This document shows positions 30,594 through 38,653 of a stretch of 64,000 nucleotides of DNA, one piece after another. The stretch's first letter is position 1; every line of letters begins with the position of its first letter. The notes below the pieces were generated by a model that saw only the letters and a program-made list of their open reading frames with translations, made no database searches and was not told where the DNA came from. Origin of the DNA: Pseudonocardiaceae bacterium YIM PH 21723 (GTDB taxonomy: Bacteria; Actinomycetota; Actinomycetes; Mycobacteriales; Pseudonocardiaceae); assembly GCA_003600225.1 (NCBI GenBank), contig QZFT01000089.1, forward strand, positions 62,001-126,000, written 5' to 3'. A program made the translations under genes and the position numbers.

Positions 30594-31264
30594 CAGTTCG
30601 ACCCGATCTCGATGTCCCCGGAGGTGGACTGCACGTCGATCCGGTTCGCGGCGGAGGGGTTGTCGCCGATGCTGTTGCGCACCTCGCCGGAGGTGACCTT
30701 GGTGGTCACGTGGAAGAGGTTGCCGCCGGGCACCGCGAGCTTCACCGTGCCCGAGGTGAGTTTCAGCTTCACGTCGGCGGGCTTGGTCAGAGCGGCCTCG
30801 ATGTCCCCGGAGGTGGAGCGCACGTTCACGGAGCCGTTCGCGTCGCCGATCCGCACAGAGCCGGAGGTGACCTCGACATCGACAGCGGCCACCTGGCCGA
30901 CCTTGATGTCACCGGAAGTGATCTTGCCGCTCAGCTTCGGCCTGCCGGGCAGGGTGACCTTGTAGCTGATCGAGCAGTTCATCCCGCAGCTGCCGTCCAG
31001 GAGCAGGACTCCACTGTTCAGGCTGTGCTTCACACCTTCTGGTTTCGGGCCTACGTAACGAACCTCACGATAGATCTTGATTTCCTCGGTGGCGCCCTGT
31101 TCCAAGGTCACATTGCCGGATGACGAGTCCAGCTTCACCTCACTGACCTGCCCGCTGAGAGTATGGCTGTCGGAGAAGCCCTCTTGGTAACTACTGCACC
31201 CGGTCACCGCCAGCGCGGCCACTCCGACCAGCGCAAATACCGACATGGCGCGAATGTTCCGCAT
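30593..31264 (-). CDS. DUF4097 lipoprotein 1
   Basis: 223 residues; lipobox AVTGC. Homologous to the following gene over the entire length (YREVRY, GSCGMNCSISYKVTLPGRPK, repeated TSGD turns), so the pair arose by tandem duplication. Predicted outer-leaflet lipoprotein with a right-handed beta-helix. The gene is divergent from the EtfD-like gene with a 192-bp promoter region. Confidence 0.75.
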   Translation of the reverse strand: MRNIRAMSVFALVGVAALAVTGCSSYQEGFSDSHTLSGQVSEVKLDSSSGNVTLEQGATEEIKIYREVRYVGPKPEGVKHSLNSGVLLLDGSCGMNCSISYKVTLPGRPKLSGKITSGDIKVGQVAAVDVEVTSGSVRIGDANGSVNVRSTSGDIEAALTKPADVKLKLTSGTVKLAVPGGNLFHVTTKVTSGEVRNSIGDNPSAANRIDVQSTSGDIEIGSN

Positions 31265-31394
31265 GACGTGGTGTCCCCCTCAGATCGCCTGAGGTAAACC
31301 CTACGTAGATCGAGCGGGGGCAACCATCCGGTGGATCCCCCTTTGAGGGGTAGGGATAACCCCACCACGCCTAACCAAGGTCTGCCTAAGTAGT

Positions 31395-31406
31395 TACTGG
31401 TGAGTA
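31395..31406. promoter_or_regulatory. Possible operator upstream of the EtfD-like gene
   Basis: TACTGGTGAGTA has 4-bp inverted ends (TACT, AGTA) and resembles fatty-acid-responsive operator designs. The match is short; identity of the binding protein is unknown. Confidence 0.25.
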
Positions 31407-31456
31407 GGTTGGCGTATTGTCCGGGTGTTGGGCGCCGGTGAAGTGGAGGCACGCCG

Positions 31457-33766
31457 ATGGGTGTAGTGCAGCTGACCCTGGGGTTGATCGCAGTTCTCTT
31501 GGGCATCTATGCCTGGGGGATCTTCGGCGCCACCATGGTCCGGTTCGTCCGGATCATTCTGTTGGGCCAGCCCGACCCCACTCGTAACGGCCCGGTCGTG
31601 CGGCGCATGCTGACTCTGATCAAGGAGTTCGCCGCCCACACCCGGATGCAGAAGTTCCGGCACGTCGGTGTCTGGCACTGGCTGGTGATGTGGGGCTTCC
31701 TGCTGGGGTCGCTGGCGCTGTTCGAGGCGTACGGCGAGGTCTTCGTGCCGACCTTCGGCTGGCCGATCCTGGATGAGATCCCGGTGTTCCAGCTGCTCAT
31801 GGAGCTGCTGGGCGTCGGAACCGTGGTCGGCATCGTGGTGCTGATCGTGATCCGCCAGCTGGCCCACCCGCGGAGTGCAGAGCGGCAGTCCCGGTTCCAG
31901 GGCTCCAACATGGGCCAGGCGTACTTCATCGAGGCCGTCGTGCTCATCGAGGGCATCGGCATCCTGGGTGTGCGGGCCGCCAAGTCGGCGCTGGGTGTGC
32001 ACCACACGCCGCTGTGGTCGGCCTTCGTCTCGCAGCCGCTGGGGCACCTGCTCCCGGCCAGCCCGAACCTGGTCTCCGTCTTCGCCTTCATCAAGCTGAT
32101 GAGCGCGACGGTCTGGCTCATCGTGGTCGCCAAGAACATGACCATGGGTGTGGCCTGGCACCGGTTCAGTGCCTTCTTCAACATCTACTTCAAGCGCGAG
32201 GACGACGGCGGCGTCGCCCTGGGTGCGGCCAAGCCGATGATGAGCCAGGGCAAGCTGCTGGACTTCGAAGAGGCCGACCCGGAGAAGGACGTCTTCGGCG
32301 CCGGCAAGATCGAGGACTTCTCCTGGAAGGGCTGGCTGGACTTCACCACCTGTACCGAGTGTGGTCGCTGCCAGTCCCAGTGCCCCGCCTGGAACACCGG
32401 TAAGCCGCTGTCCCCGAAGCTGATGATCATGTCGCTGCGCGACCACGCGTACGCCAAGGCGCCGTACCTGCTCGCGGGCGGCAGCAAGGACATGGCGGGC
32501 GACGAGGTCGGCATCACCGGCGACGACGCCGAGGCCCGGCTGGCGAAGATCGACGCGCTGGCACTGGCCGAGGCCGAGCGCCCGCTGATCGGCGACGCCG
32601 ACATGATGGGTGTCATCGACCCCGACGTGCTCTGGGGCTGCACCACCTGTGGCGCCTGCGTCGAGCAGTGCCCGGTGGACATCGAGCACGTCGACCACAT
32701 CGTGGACATGCGCCGCTACCAGGTACTGATCGAGTCGAGCTTCCCCACCGAGCTCAACACGATGTTCAAGAACCTGGAGAACAAGGGCAACCCGTGGGGC
32801 CAGAACTCCAAGGACCGGCTGGCCTGGACCGAGGAGCTGGACTTCGAGGTCCCGGTGTTCGACGGTGAACTGACCGAGGACACCGAGTACCTGTTCTGGG
32901 TCGGCTGCGCCGGTGCGTTCGAGGACCGGGCGAAGAAGACCACCCGCGCCGTCGCCGAGCTGCTGGAACTGGCGGGCGTGAAGTACACGGTGCTCGGCCC
33001 TGAGGAGACCTGCACCGGTGACCCGGCGCGGCGCGCGGGCAACGAGTTCCTGTTCCAGATGCTGGCCCAGCAGAACGTCGAGGTCATCAACAGCGTCTTC
33101 GAAGGCCGCGAGGCCGGTAAGCGCAAGATCGTCGCCACCTGCGCGCACTGCTTCAACTCGCTCGCCAACGAGTACTCGGCGCTGGGCGGCAACTACGAGG
33201 TCGTGCACCACACCCAGCTGCTGAACCGCCTGGTGCGGGAACGTCGCCTGGTCCCGGTCGCCCCGGTCGCGCAGGACGTCACCTACCACGACCCGTGCTA
33301 CCTGGGCCGGCACAACCAGGTCTACAGCCCGCCGCGTGAACTGGTCGGCGCCTCCGGCGCGCAGCTGCGCGAGATGCCGCGGCACGCCGACCGCGCGCTG
33401 TGCTGTGGCGCCGGTGGCGCGCAGATGTGGATGGAAGAGCGGATCGGCAAGCGGATCAACATCGAGCGCGTCGACGAGGCCCTCGGCACCGCACCGAAGA
33501 AGATCGCCACCGGCTGCCCGTTCTGCCGGGTGATGATGAGCGACGGCCTCACCGCCCGCCAATCCGACGGCACCGCGCCGGAGAGCGTCGAGGTGCTCGA
33601 CGTGGCACAGCTGCTGCTGGCCTCGGTGAAGCGCGCTCCCGCTCCCCAGGCGCCGGAGTCGGCCACGGGCGGCGACGGTGCGTCCAGCGATGGCGACCAC
33701 GCCGGAACCAACGGGAACGGCAAGCCCGCCCCGGCTCCGGAGAACACGCCGATCGCCGGCAAGTAG
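31457..33766 (+). CDS. Membrane iron-sulfur oxidoreductase, EtfD-like
   Basis: 769 residues. About five transmembrane helices (within residues 1-235) form a b-type-like domain, followed by two 4Fe-4S motifs, CTECGRCQSQCP (~298) and CTTCGACVEQCP (~395), and two CCG domains (GCAGAFED region and CCGAGGAQM near 648). The gene matches mycobacterial Rv0338c, now called EtfD, proposed to pass electrons from EtfAB-linked acyl-CoA dehydrogenases to the membrane quinone pool. The last ~45 residues are a disordered A/P/G-rich tail. Ends at a strong terminator. Confidence 0.88.
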   Translation: MGVVQLTLGLIAVLLGIYAWGIFGATMVRFVRIILLGQPDPTRNGPVVRRMLTLIKEFAAHTRMQKFRHVGVWHWLVMWGFLLGSLALFEAYGEVFVPTFGWPILDEIPVFQLLMELLGVGTVVGIVVLIVIRQLAHPRSAERQSRFQGSNMGQAYFIEAVVLIEGIGILGVRAAKSALGVHHTPLWSAFVSQPLGHLLPASPNLVSVFAFIKLMSATVWLIVVAKNMTMGVAWHRFSAFFNIYFKREDDGGVALGAAKPMMSQGKLLDFEEADPEKDVFGAGKIEDFSWKGWLDFTTCTECGRCQSQCPAWNTGKPLSPKLMIMSLRDHAYAKAPYLLAGGSKDMAGDEVGITGDDAEARLAKIDALALAEAERPLIGDADMMGVIDPDVLWGCTTCGACVEQCPVDIEHVDHIVDMRRYQVLIESSFPTELNTMFKNLENKGNPWGQNSKDRLAWTEELDFEVPVFDGELTEDTEYLFWVGCAGAFEDRAKKTTRAVAELLELAGVKYTVLGPEETCTGDPARRAGNEFLFQMLAQQNVEVINSVFEGREAGKRKIVATCAHCFNSLANEYSALGGNYEVVHHTQLLNRLVRERRLVPVAPVAQDVTYHDPCYLGRHNQVYSPPRELVGASGAQLREMPRHADRALCCGAGGAQMWMEERIGKRINIERVDEALGTAPKKIATGCPFCRVMMSDGLTARQSDGTAPESVEVLDVAQLLLASVKRAPAPQAPESATGGDGASSDGDHAGTNGNGKPAPAPENTPIAGK

Positions 33767-33786
33767 GACTTAGCTCCCACCACAGG

Positions 33787-33824
33787 AACGGCCCCTTTCC
33801 TCCACGCGGAGGAGAGGGGCCGTT
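33787..33824 (+). terminator. Terminator after the EtfD-like gene
   Basis: Stem of about 16 bp (AACGGCCCCT with AGGGGCCGTT, plus inner CCTCC/GGAGG), loop ACGC, then TTTC. Confidence 0.88.
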
Positions 33825-33837
33825 TCGCTTGTGGGGG

Positions 33838-34361
33838 CTGAGTCTGGTGTTTGGCGAAAGCGGCTTTGGAGGGGGAGACGGGATGGGGCCCGCGTCTTTC
33901 CTGCCTGCGTGTCGGGTGGGGGCACGCCGGTCTGGGCGTTCTGGGCCGCTGCGCGGGGCATGGTGACCAGCCGTGATCGGAAACCCCGCCTGGCATTGGC
34001 CTTACGGGGCCCGGCAGCCGCTCAGAACACGGTCCGTGACGATCCCGCCCCACCACCGTGCCCGACACCGCCAATCCAACCTCAAGTCCACTGTGGACTT
34101 GGGGTTTGTTCCATCTTCAAGATGGATTTGGGGCCCCAAATCCATCTTGAAGATGGAACATTGCCGACCGGTTCACCCACAGAAGCACCACGGGCCACAG
34201 GAGCCCCAGCAGTCACGCGCAGGCCTGCGCCGGAAGTGACCAGACACCGAACCCACCCGAAGGCCCAGACCAGCGTGCGCCCACCCAACAGCCCGGCAGG
34301 AAAGACGCGGGCCCCACCCGTCTCCCCCTCCAAAGCCTCCTTCGACAACCGCCAGACCCAA
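33838..34361. repeat. 524-bp element bounded by ~108-bp imperfect inverted repeats
   Basis: The arms at 33838-33945 and 34255-34361 are inverted copies with about 92 of 108 aligned positions identical (one 1-bp gap), including exact runs of 21 and 22 bp. The 309-bp interior holds no supported gene and contains a perfect 54-bp palindrome and a 17-bp palindrome. It fills the entire convergent intergenic space between the EtfD-like and SRPBCC genes. No flanking target-site duplication was seen. It could be a non-autonomous mobile element, or two facing copies of a 3'-end repeat. Confidence 0.85.
34084..34160. repeat. Nested palindromes inside the element
   Basis: 34107-34160 is a perfect 54-bp palindrome with no loop; each arm is itself nearly palindromic (CCATCTTCAAGATGG and CCATCTTGAAGATGG). 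Just upstream 34084-34100 is AAGTCCACTGTGGACTT, an odd-centre palindrome with 8-bp arms. Local base composition is richer in A+T than its surroundings. Confidence 0.9.
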
Positions 34362-34368
34362 CCACGGC

Positions 34369-34848
34369 TCACCCGCCGAGGAACTCAGTGAAGTGGGACA
34401 GCAGAAACGTCCAACCCTCAGGCCCGTTGACGGCGTCGTGAATGGCCTGGGTCTCGCGGCCGTGGTTGGCCAGGTCGCGGTGCTCGAAGTCGATCCGGGT
34501 CAGTTCCGCCGCGGCCGCCTGGAAGGTGATCTCGATGGTGCTGGCCCGTTCCGACTTCCGGTCGTACTGCCACTCGTGGTTGAGCTGCCAGCCGAGCAGC
34601 AGCCGGGACGGCGGCTCGTAGGCGATCACCGTGCCCCAGTTGGCCTCGCCGCCGTTCAGCAGCCGCTCGTACCACCGGCCGTTCGCCCTCGGCTCGATGA
34701 TGACCGTGTCCAGGTCCCCGGGAGCGACGTGATGGCTGGGCGGCCACCACATGCCGAAGCCGTCGGTGAACAGGGTGAAAGCCGTCTGCCGGTCCACGCC
34801 GACCGTCAGGCTGCGACGTACTGCGGGCATCTCCAGGTCCTCGATCAC
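34369..34848 (-). CDS. SRPBCC (AHSA1/START-like) family protein
   Basis: 159 residues. The helix-grip fold pattern is visible: FTLFTDGFGMWWPPSHHV, EPRANGRWYER, VIAYEPPSRLLLGWQL and the C-terminal helix with W and HFTEFLGG. Proteins of this class bind hydrophobic ligands in a deep cavity; function not assigned. Its stop is 7 bp from the inverted-repeat element. Confidence 0.8.
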   Translation of the reverse strand: MIEDLEMPAVRRSLTVGVDRQTAFTLFTDGFGMWWPPSHHVAPGDLDTVIIEPRANGRWYERLLNGGEANWGTVIAYEPPSRLLLGWQLNHEWQYDRKSERASTIEITFQAAAAELTRIDFEHRDLANHGRETQAIHDAVNGPEGWTFLLSHFTEFLGG

Positions 34849-34881
34849 GAGGCCAATCTAGTGAACAGCGGATGTCCCCAG

Positions 34882-34924
34882 TTGTGCACAGCTGTGGACA
34901 AACCCCGGCAAAACCTGTGGATAA
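34882..34924. promoter_or_regulatory. Group of three DnaA-box-like sites
   Basis: TTGTGCACA (34882-34890, 8/9), TGTGGACAA (34893-34901, reverse of TTGTCCACA, the Streptomyces-type box) and TGTGGATAA (34916-34924, exact reverse of TTATCCACA). All lie in 43 bp of the 170-bp gap between the SRPBCC and surface-protein genes. No replication gene is near. Confidence 0.5.
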
Positions 34925-34934
34925 CTATGCGAAA

Positions 34935-34975
34935 GCGGCCCGATTGGCCCACATATAGGGGGCCGATCGGGCCGC
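34935..34975 (-). terminator. Terminator-like hairpin after the surface-protein gene
   Basis: 16-bp arms (GCGGCCCGATTGGCCC and GGGCCGATCGGGCCGC, one mismatch) with a 9-nt loop. It lies 44 bp past the surface-protein stop. Confidence 0.75.
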
Positions 34976-35018
34976 AGGGCACGAAATAGTGGTTCACCGG
35001 CTGTTGGGCTGTGGACTA

Positions 35019-35975
35019 CTACTCAGTGGAAGCCTTCCGTCGGCGGGCGTACCAGACCGCTCCCGCGCCGGTGACCAGAACGAGGCCGCCGGCGACCAGT
35101 GCGCCGACCGGAGTGGCCCCGGTGTTCGCCAGCTGCGGCCGCTCCGGGTTCGGCTTTCCCTGAGGCTGCGGCGCGGCCGCCACGGCCAGCCCCAGCTTCG
35201 CCCGGTTGTTGGCCGGCACGGTGTCGGTGTACGCGTGCTCGTCCACCCACGCCTCGGCCTGACCGCCGTTCTTCCCGGCCTTGGCGGTGACCTGATAGGT
35301 GTGCTCGTACTTCGCCTCGCTGTACCGCAGCGACTGGACCATCATCGTGCGCTCGTCGATCTTGGTCTCGGCGACGCCGCCCGGCCCGTAGCCGGTGATG
35401 ATCCAGCCGGCCGGGGCCTGGATGGTGACACCGAAGGGGAACTGCTGCTCGGGGTCACCGGTCAACGCGGCCTGCTTGGCGTACAGGGTGACCTCGTCGC
35501 CCTCGCGCACGTCGGTCTTGTCGGCGGTCAGCGTGACCGTGGTGTCCAGCCTGGGCCGGGTGAAACCGGCGTCGATGTTCTTCAGCTCACCGAGGCTGCC
35601 ATCCGGGTTCTTCGGGAACGTCAGCGGCCCGGCGTGGTTGTCGTAGCCGCTGAAGTCGGAGTCGGTCGCCGCCGAGCCCCGGTGGGCCACGGTCGGCAGC
35701 AGGCCGTTGAACCCGTTGTCGATGTACGGCGACGCGCCGTCCTGAAGCCCGGTCATCCGGTACCTGCCGTCCGGGCCGGTCTTCGTGTCCCCGACCGGGA
35801 ACCCGGCCAGCGGCGGCTCGCCGGGCTGCCGGATGCCGTCCCCGTTCAGGTCATGCCAGATGACGCCGCTGATCACGCCGCCATCGTCCTTGGCGGCCAG
35901 TGCGGCCGGGGCGGTGGTCAGTGCGGCCAGCAGGGCGATCCCGCCGATGGCGCCGATGCGCTTCACGTTGCTCAT
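35019..35975 (-). CDS. Surface protein with SdrD-B-like domain and LAxTG sorting signal
   Basis: 318 residues from ATG 35975 (GGGGGAG upstream); the longer frame is not supported. Signal peptide 1-27 (ends ALAA). Residues 33-120 match SdrD B-like domains (GVIWHDLNGDGIRQPGEPPL). The C-terminus carries LANTG, a hydrophobic segment and RRRKAS, the LAxTG signal of class E sortases, so it should be covalently linked to the wall. No sortase gene nearby. Confidence 0.82.
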   Translation of the reverse strand: MSNVKRIGAIGGIALLAALTTAPAALAAKDDGGVISGVIWHDLNGDGIRQPGEPPLAGFPVGDTKTGPDGRYRMTGLQDGASPYIDNGFNGLLPTVAHRGSAATDSDFSGYDNHAGPLTFPKNPDGSLGELKNIDAGFTRPRLDTTVTLTADKTDVREGDEVTLYAKQAALTGDPEQQFPFGVTIQAPAGWIITGYGPGGVAETKIDERTMMVQSLRYSEAKYEHTYQVTAKAGKNGGQAEAWVDEHAYTDTVPANNRAKLGLAVAAAPQPQGKPNPERPQLANTGATPVGALVAGGLVLVTGAGAVWYARRRKASTE

Positions 35976-36064
35976 GGTTCTGCTCCCCCAAGTACGTCGA
36001 TACCGGGAAAGGCGTGTGAGCAGCGCCGCGGGTTGCGCTGTCAGTCGACTGCCACTCGTGTGGG

Positions 36065-36646
36065 TTAGGAGCCGAAGCGCTGGAAGTTCAGGTAGGCGCG
36101 GCTCGGAGTCGGTCCCCGCTGCCCCTGGTAGCGGGATCCGGCCTGCTTGGAGCCGTAGGGGTGCTCGGCCGGGCTGGACAGCCGGAACAGGCACAGCTGG
36201 CCGATCTTCATCCCCGGCCAGAGGGTGATCGGCAGGTTGGCCACATTGGACAGTTCCAGGGTGATGTGACCGGTGAAGCCCGGGTCGATGAAGCCCGCGG
36301 TGGAGTGCGTGAGCAGTCCCAGCCTGCCCAGGCTGGACTTGCCCTCCAGCCGCCCCGCCAGGTCATCCGGCAGCGTGACCCGCTCGTAGGTGGAGCCCAG
36401 CACGAACTCGCCGGGGTGCAGCACGAACGGCTCACCGTCCGGGATCTCCCGCAGCGAGGTCAGCTCGTCCTGCTGGATCGACGGGTCGATGTGCGTGTAC
36501 CGGGAGTTGTCGAACACCCGGAAGAAACGGTCGAGGCGCACATCGATGCTCGAGGGCTGAACGAGCGTCGGCTCGAACGGCTCCAACGTCAACGCGCCGG
36601 ATTCGATCTCTTTACGCAGGTCCTGGTCACTGAGCAGCACCCGCAC
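36065..36646 (-). CDS. dcd: dCTP deaminase
   Basis: 193 residues, the usual length. Trimeric dUTPase-fold motifs: [32 protein letters not shown] and [19 protein letters not shown] with the nucleophile-activating residues. It deaminates dCTP to dUTP (or directly to dUMP in the bifunctional form) for thymidylate supply. Alone, near the tRNA gene. Confidence 0.95.
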   Translation of the reverse strand: MRVLLSDQDLRKEIESGALTLEPFEPTLVQPSSIDVRLDRFFRVFDNSRYTHIDPSIQQDELTSLREIPDGEPFVLHPGEFVLGSTYERVTLPDDLAGRLEGKSSLGRLGLLTHSTAGFIDPGFTGHITLELSNVANLPITLWPGMKIGQLCLFRLSSPAEHPYGSKQAGSRYQGQRGPTPSRAYLNFQRFGS

Positions 36647-36677
36647 ACCTTAAATCACCGGAGGTGCCTGGAACGAA

Positions 36678-37043
36678 GTGACACAGCAGACTGGGGATAT
36701 GGACAGATCTCTCACGCCGGCCGAGCGAGCAGCTCTGGACACTCTGCTGGCACTGGACTTCCCGGGCGTCGCCGAACTGCGGGTTCAGGCCGGCACCGCG
36801 CGGGTGACAGGTGGGTGCGGCTGCGGCTGCCCGTCGGTGGATCTTCGGGTCGACACGGCCACGCCACCGGCGGCGGTCACCAGTTCGATGCCGGTGGAGG
36901 CGTCGGTGGGCGAGCAGACGGGCGGGATGCTGCTGTTCGTGACCGAGGGCCGGCTGTCCTACCTGGAGTACTACCCCCTCGACGACAACCCGCCTGCGGA
37001 ATTCCCCGCGCCGCGACACATACGTCCACGCGTCGTGCCGTAG
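36678..37043 (+). CDS. Conserved-looking hypothetical protein with a GCGCGCP motif
   Basis: 121 residues from GTG 36678 (GGAGG 13 bp upstream) or 114 from ATG 36699; the choice is open. A cysteine cluster in [17 protein letters not shown] may bind metal. C-terminal segment [19 protein letters not shown] do not recognise the family beyond small actinobacterial hypotheticals. Confidence 0.6.
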   Translation: MTQQTGDMDRSLTPAERAALDTLLALDFPGVAELRVQAGTARVTGGCGCGCPSVDLRVDTATPPAAVTSSMPVEASVGEQTGGMLLFVTEGRLSYLEYYPLDDNPPAEFPAPRHIRPRVVP

Positions 37044-37065
37044 ACGCCAGGCCGGTTGATCTGTG

Positions 37066-37071
37066 TATGCT
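37066..37071 (+). promoter_or_regulatory. Candidate -10 box of the tRNA gene
   Basis: TATGCT ends 11 bp before the tRNA, as expected for a stable-RNA promoter. The -35 is not obvious. Confidence 0.45.
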
Positions 37072-37082
37072 GACCGTCGTCT

Positions 37083-37153
37083 GCGGGTGTAGTTCAGAGG
37101 CAGAACATCAGCTTCCCAAGCTGAGAACGCGGGTTCGATTCCCGTCACCCGCT
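37083..37153 (+). tRNA. tRNA-Gly (anticodon CCC)
   Basis: 71 nt folding into a cloverleaf: acceptor GCGGGTG with CACCCGC, anticodon stem TCAGC/GCTGA with loop TTCCCAA, and T-arm GCGGG-TTCGATT-CCCGT. Anticodon CCC reads GGG. CCA is not encoded. tRNA 3' ends are frequent phage integration sites and prophage genes begin soon after. Confidence 0.95.
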
Positions 37154-37175
37154 CTGAACAGCGAGAACAGCTGAC

Positions 37176-37212
37176 AGTGGGCGCCACCGATGATCATGGT
37201 GGCGCCCACTTT
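37176..37212 (+). terminator. Terminator of the tRNA gene
   Basis: Perfect 13-bp stem (AGTGGGCGCCACC with GGTGGCGCCCACT), 9-nt loop, then TTTC. It is 22 bp after the tRNA. Confidence 0.88.
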
Positions 37213-37292
37213 CGCGATTTGGCGGAAATTTGGCAGCAGGCTCCGGGCAGATACGGGCCGAACGAGGCTGTCCGACGGTGTCCGGAAGCGGT

Positions 37293-37324
37293 GAGACCCC
37301 CAGCGCGGCGCGACTGGGGGTCTC
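37293..37324 (-). terminator. Terminator after the DUF397 gene
   Basis: Perfect 11-bp stem (GAGACCCCCAG with CTGGGGGTCTC), 10-nt loop, 15 bp past the DUF397 stop. Confidence 0.75.
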
Positions 37325-37338
37325 CATCGAAGTGCGGT

Positions 37339-37527
37339 TCAGAAGGGGCGGTCGAACTGGCCGGCCGCAGCTGCTGCCTGGAATATGGCGCAGCCCTGCG
37401 GGCTCACTCCGACACTTGGACCTTCAGGGTTTTTGCTGTCGCGGTACAGCGGCTGACCGTCTGCCTTCTCCACGCAGGCCGCTTGTTCACCGCCCGACTT
37501 TGAACTCTTCCGCCACACCGTCCTCAT
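37339..37527 (-). CDS. DUF397 protein
   Basis: 62 residues with the DUF397 pattern: WRKSSKSGG, ACVEKA, YRDSKNPEGPSV and the C-terminal GQFD. DUF397 proteins are nearly always coded beside an Scr1-type helix-turn-helix gene, as here (10 bp downstream of it), and may act as its small partner; BldB-related in Streptomyces. Often multi-copy in actinomycetes. Confidence 0.85.
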   Translation of the reverse strand: MRTVWRKSSKSGGEQAACVEKADGQPLYRDSKNPEGPSVGVSPQGCAIFQAAAAAGQFDRPF

Positions 37528-37536
37528 GGTTGTCTC

Positions 37537-38403
37537 CTAGCTCGATAGACGCCCTCGGACGGTATCAATGCGCTGGCGGCTCTCACTCCGATTAAGTGAC
37601 AGCCCATACACCTGCTCGAAGATGCGCGCGTAGCGGCTGGTCTCGACCGGCTTCACCACCAGCTCGTCGCCGCTCGGTCCTTCGACGAACGCCACCTGAA
37701 ACTGTCCGGCACTGGCCTTCGGGCTCGCCGGTTCCCGGGCAAAGTTCAGAAGCTGGAGCGAGAGGTTGGTGGCCGCGTGCGCGCCAGCTTCGTTTCCCAG
37801 GACTCTCAGTTCGATCTGCTCGGACAATTCGAGCATCCGCGTTAGAACTTCGTGCATCACCTCCGGGCCACCGACCTGTCGCTCAAGAGCGCCTTGATTT
37901 ACTACCGCGATGATCGGTGTACCCGAGTCCAGCATGGCGTTCTGCCGCTGAGTTCGAAGTTCTACAAGCCGCTCGGCCACAGAGTGCTCCGGCGGCTCAA
38001 GCCCGCCATTGATCAGCGCAAGCTGATAGGCCGGTGTTTGCAGCAGTCCATGGACGACACCGTCCTCATACGCCCGAATGAACTGCGCCTCGGATTCGAC
38101 TCTGAGGTAATCGGCATGCTCTGCAGGCGCCGATGCAATGTATGGCAGGTCGCCGCGCTGCTTCGAAATCCGCAGGGCACGGGCGGCCAGCCGTTCCACC
38201 GTCTCAGGATCGGCGTCGCAGATCATTGCCAGAAGGCGAACCGTCGACGGCTTGGGCGTCACTTCGATATTGAAGATCTTCCAAATTGCCTGAACCGAGA
38301 GACTTGCTCGCTCAGCGAGCTGTCTCGGTTCGAGGCCTGCCGCAGTACGCAGCTGGACCAGGTCCAGCGCAAGACTGATTCCGGCCGCCGTCACTCTTGC
38401 CAT
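37537..38403 (-). CDS. XRE-family regulator with DUF5753 (Scr1 family)
   Basis: 288 residues. N-terminal Cro/CI-type helix-turn-helix (residues 13-70, LRTAAGLEPRQLAERASLSV) and a DUF5753 domain (about 105-280, ESEAQFIRAYEDGVVHGLLQ). These proteins are described as antitoxin-like or developmental regulators paired with DUF397. It is divergent from the cluster beginning at 38654 and could be its regulator or a lysogeny regulator if the prophage boundary is at the tRNA. Confidence 0.85.
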   Translation of the reverse strand: MARVTAAGISLALDLVQLRTAAGLEPRQLAERASLSVQAIWKIFNIEVTPKPSTVRLLAMICDADPETVERLAARALRISKQRGDLPYIASAPAEHADYLRVESEAQFIRAYEDGVVHGLLQTPAYQLALINGGLEPPEHSVAERLVELRTQRQNAMLDSGTPIIAVVNQGALERQVGGPEVMHEVLTRMLELSEQIELRVLGNEAGAHAATNLSLQLLNFAREPASPKASAGQFQVAFVEGPSGDELVVKPVETSRYARIFEQVYGLSLNRSESRQRIDTVRGRLSS

Positions 38404-38475
38404 CTACCGACCTCCTCTTGGTCAACCACAGTGTGCACGCTCTGTGTCAAGACAATGTCGTCGAGTCACCCGTAT

Positions 38476-38513
38476 GGGACTACCTCTGGTTGATTTTAAC
38501 TGGCTATAGTCCC
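38476..38513. promoter_or_regulatory. Inverted repeat in the divergent promoter region
   Basis: GGGACTA (38476-38482) and TAGTCCC (38507-38513) are 7-bp arms about three helical turns apart, enclosing an AT-richer stretch with GGTTGATTTTAAC and CTATAGT. It lies between the Scr1-type regulator and the plus-strand cluster and is a candidate operator. Confidence 0.4.
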
Positions 38514-38653
38514 CTGTGGGCGGTTTCGCCCACGGAGGCAGCTCGATAGACGCACATAGCGAACCTCCGGGTCGGTGGCCCTGGCTGCACACCATGTCGG
38601 GTGCATATGCGGCTGGGGCCACCGCACTAGCAGGACTGGCAGGAGGTGGCGGC

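Noticed and set aside
31394-33700. 768-codon minus-strand frame opposite the EtfD-like gene
   Set aside because: The plus strand encodes iron-sulfur and CCG motifs; the antisense frame is a shadow caused by codon bias.
33831-34391. 186-codon plus-strand frame and its minus-strand counterpart across the inverted-repeat element
   Set aside because: The frame is produced by GC-rich inverted repeats and crosses the perfect palindrome; no start signal or similarity.
37339-38403. Scr1/DUF397 pair as the prophage immunity repressor
   Set aside because: Such pairs are common on actinomycete chromosomes and not typical phage repressors; kept only as a possible regulator of the neighbouring cluster.
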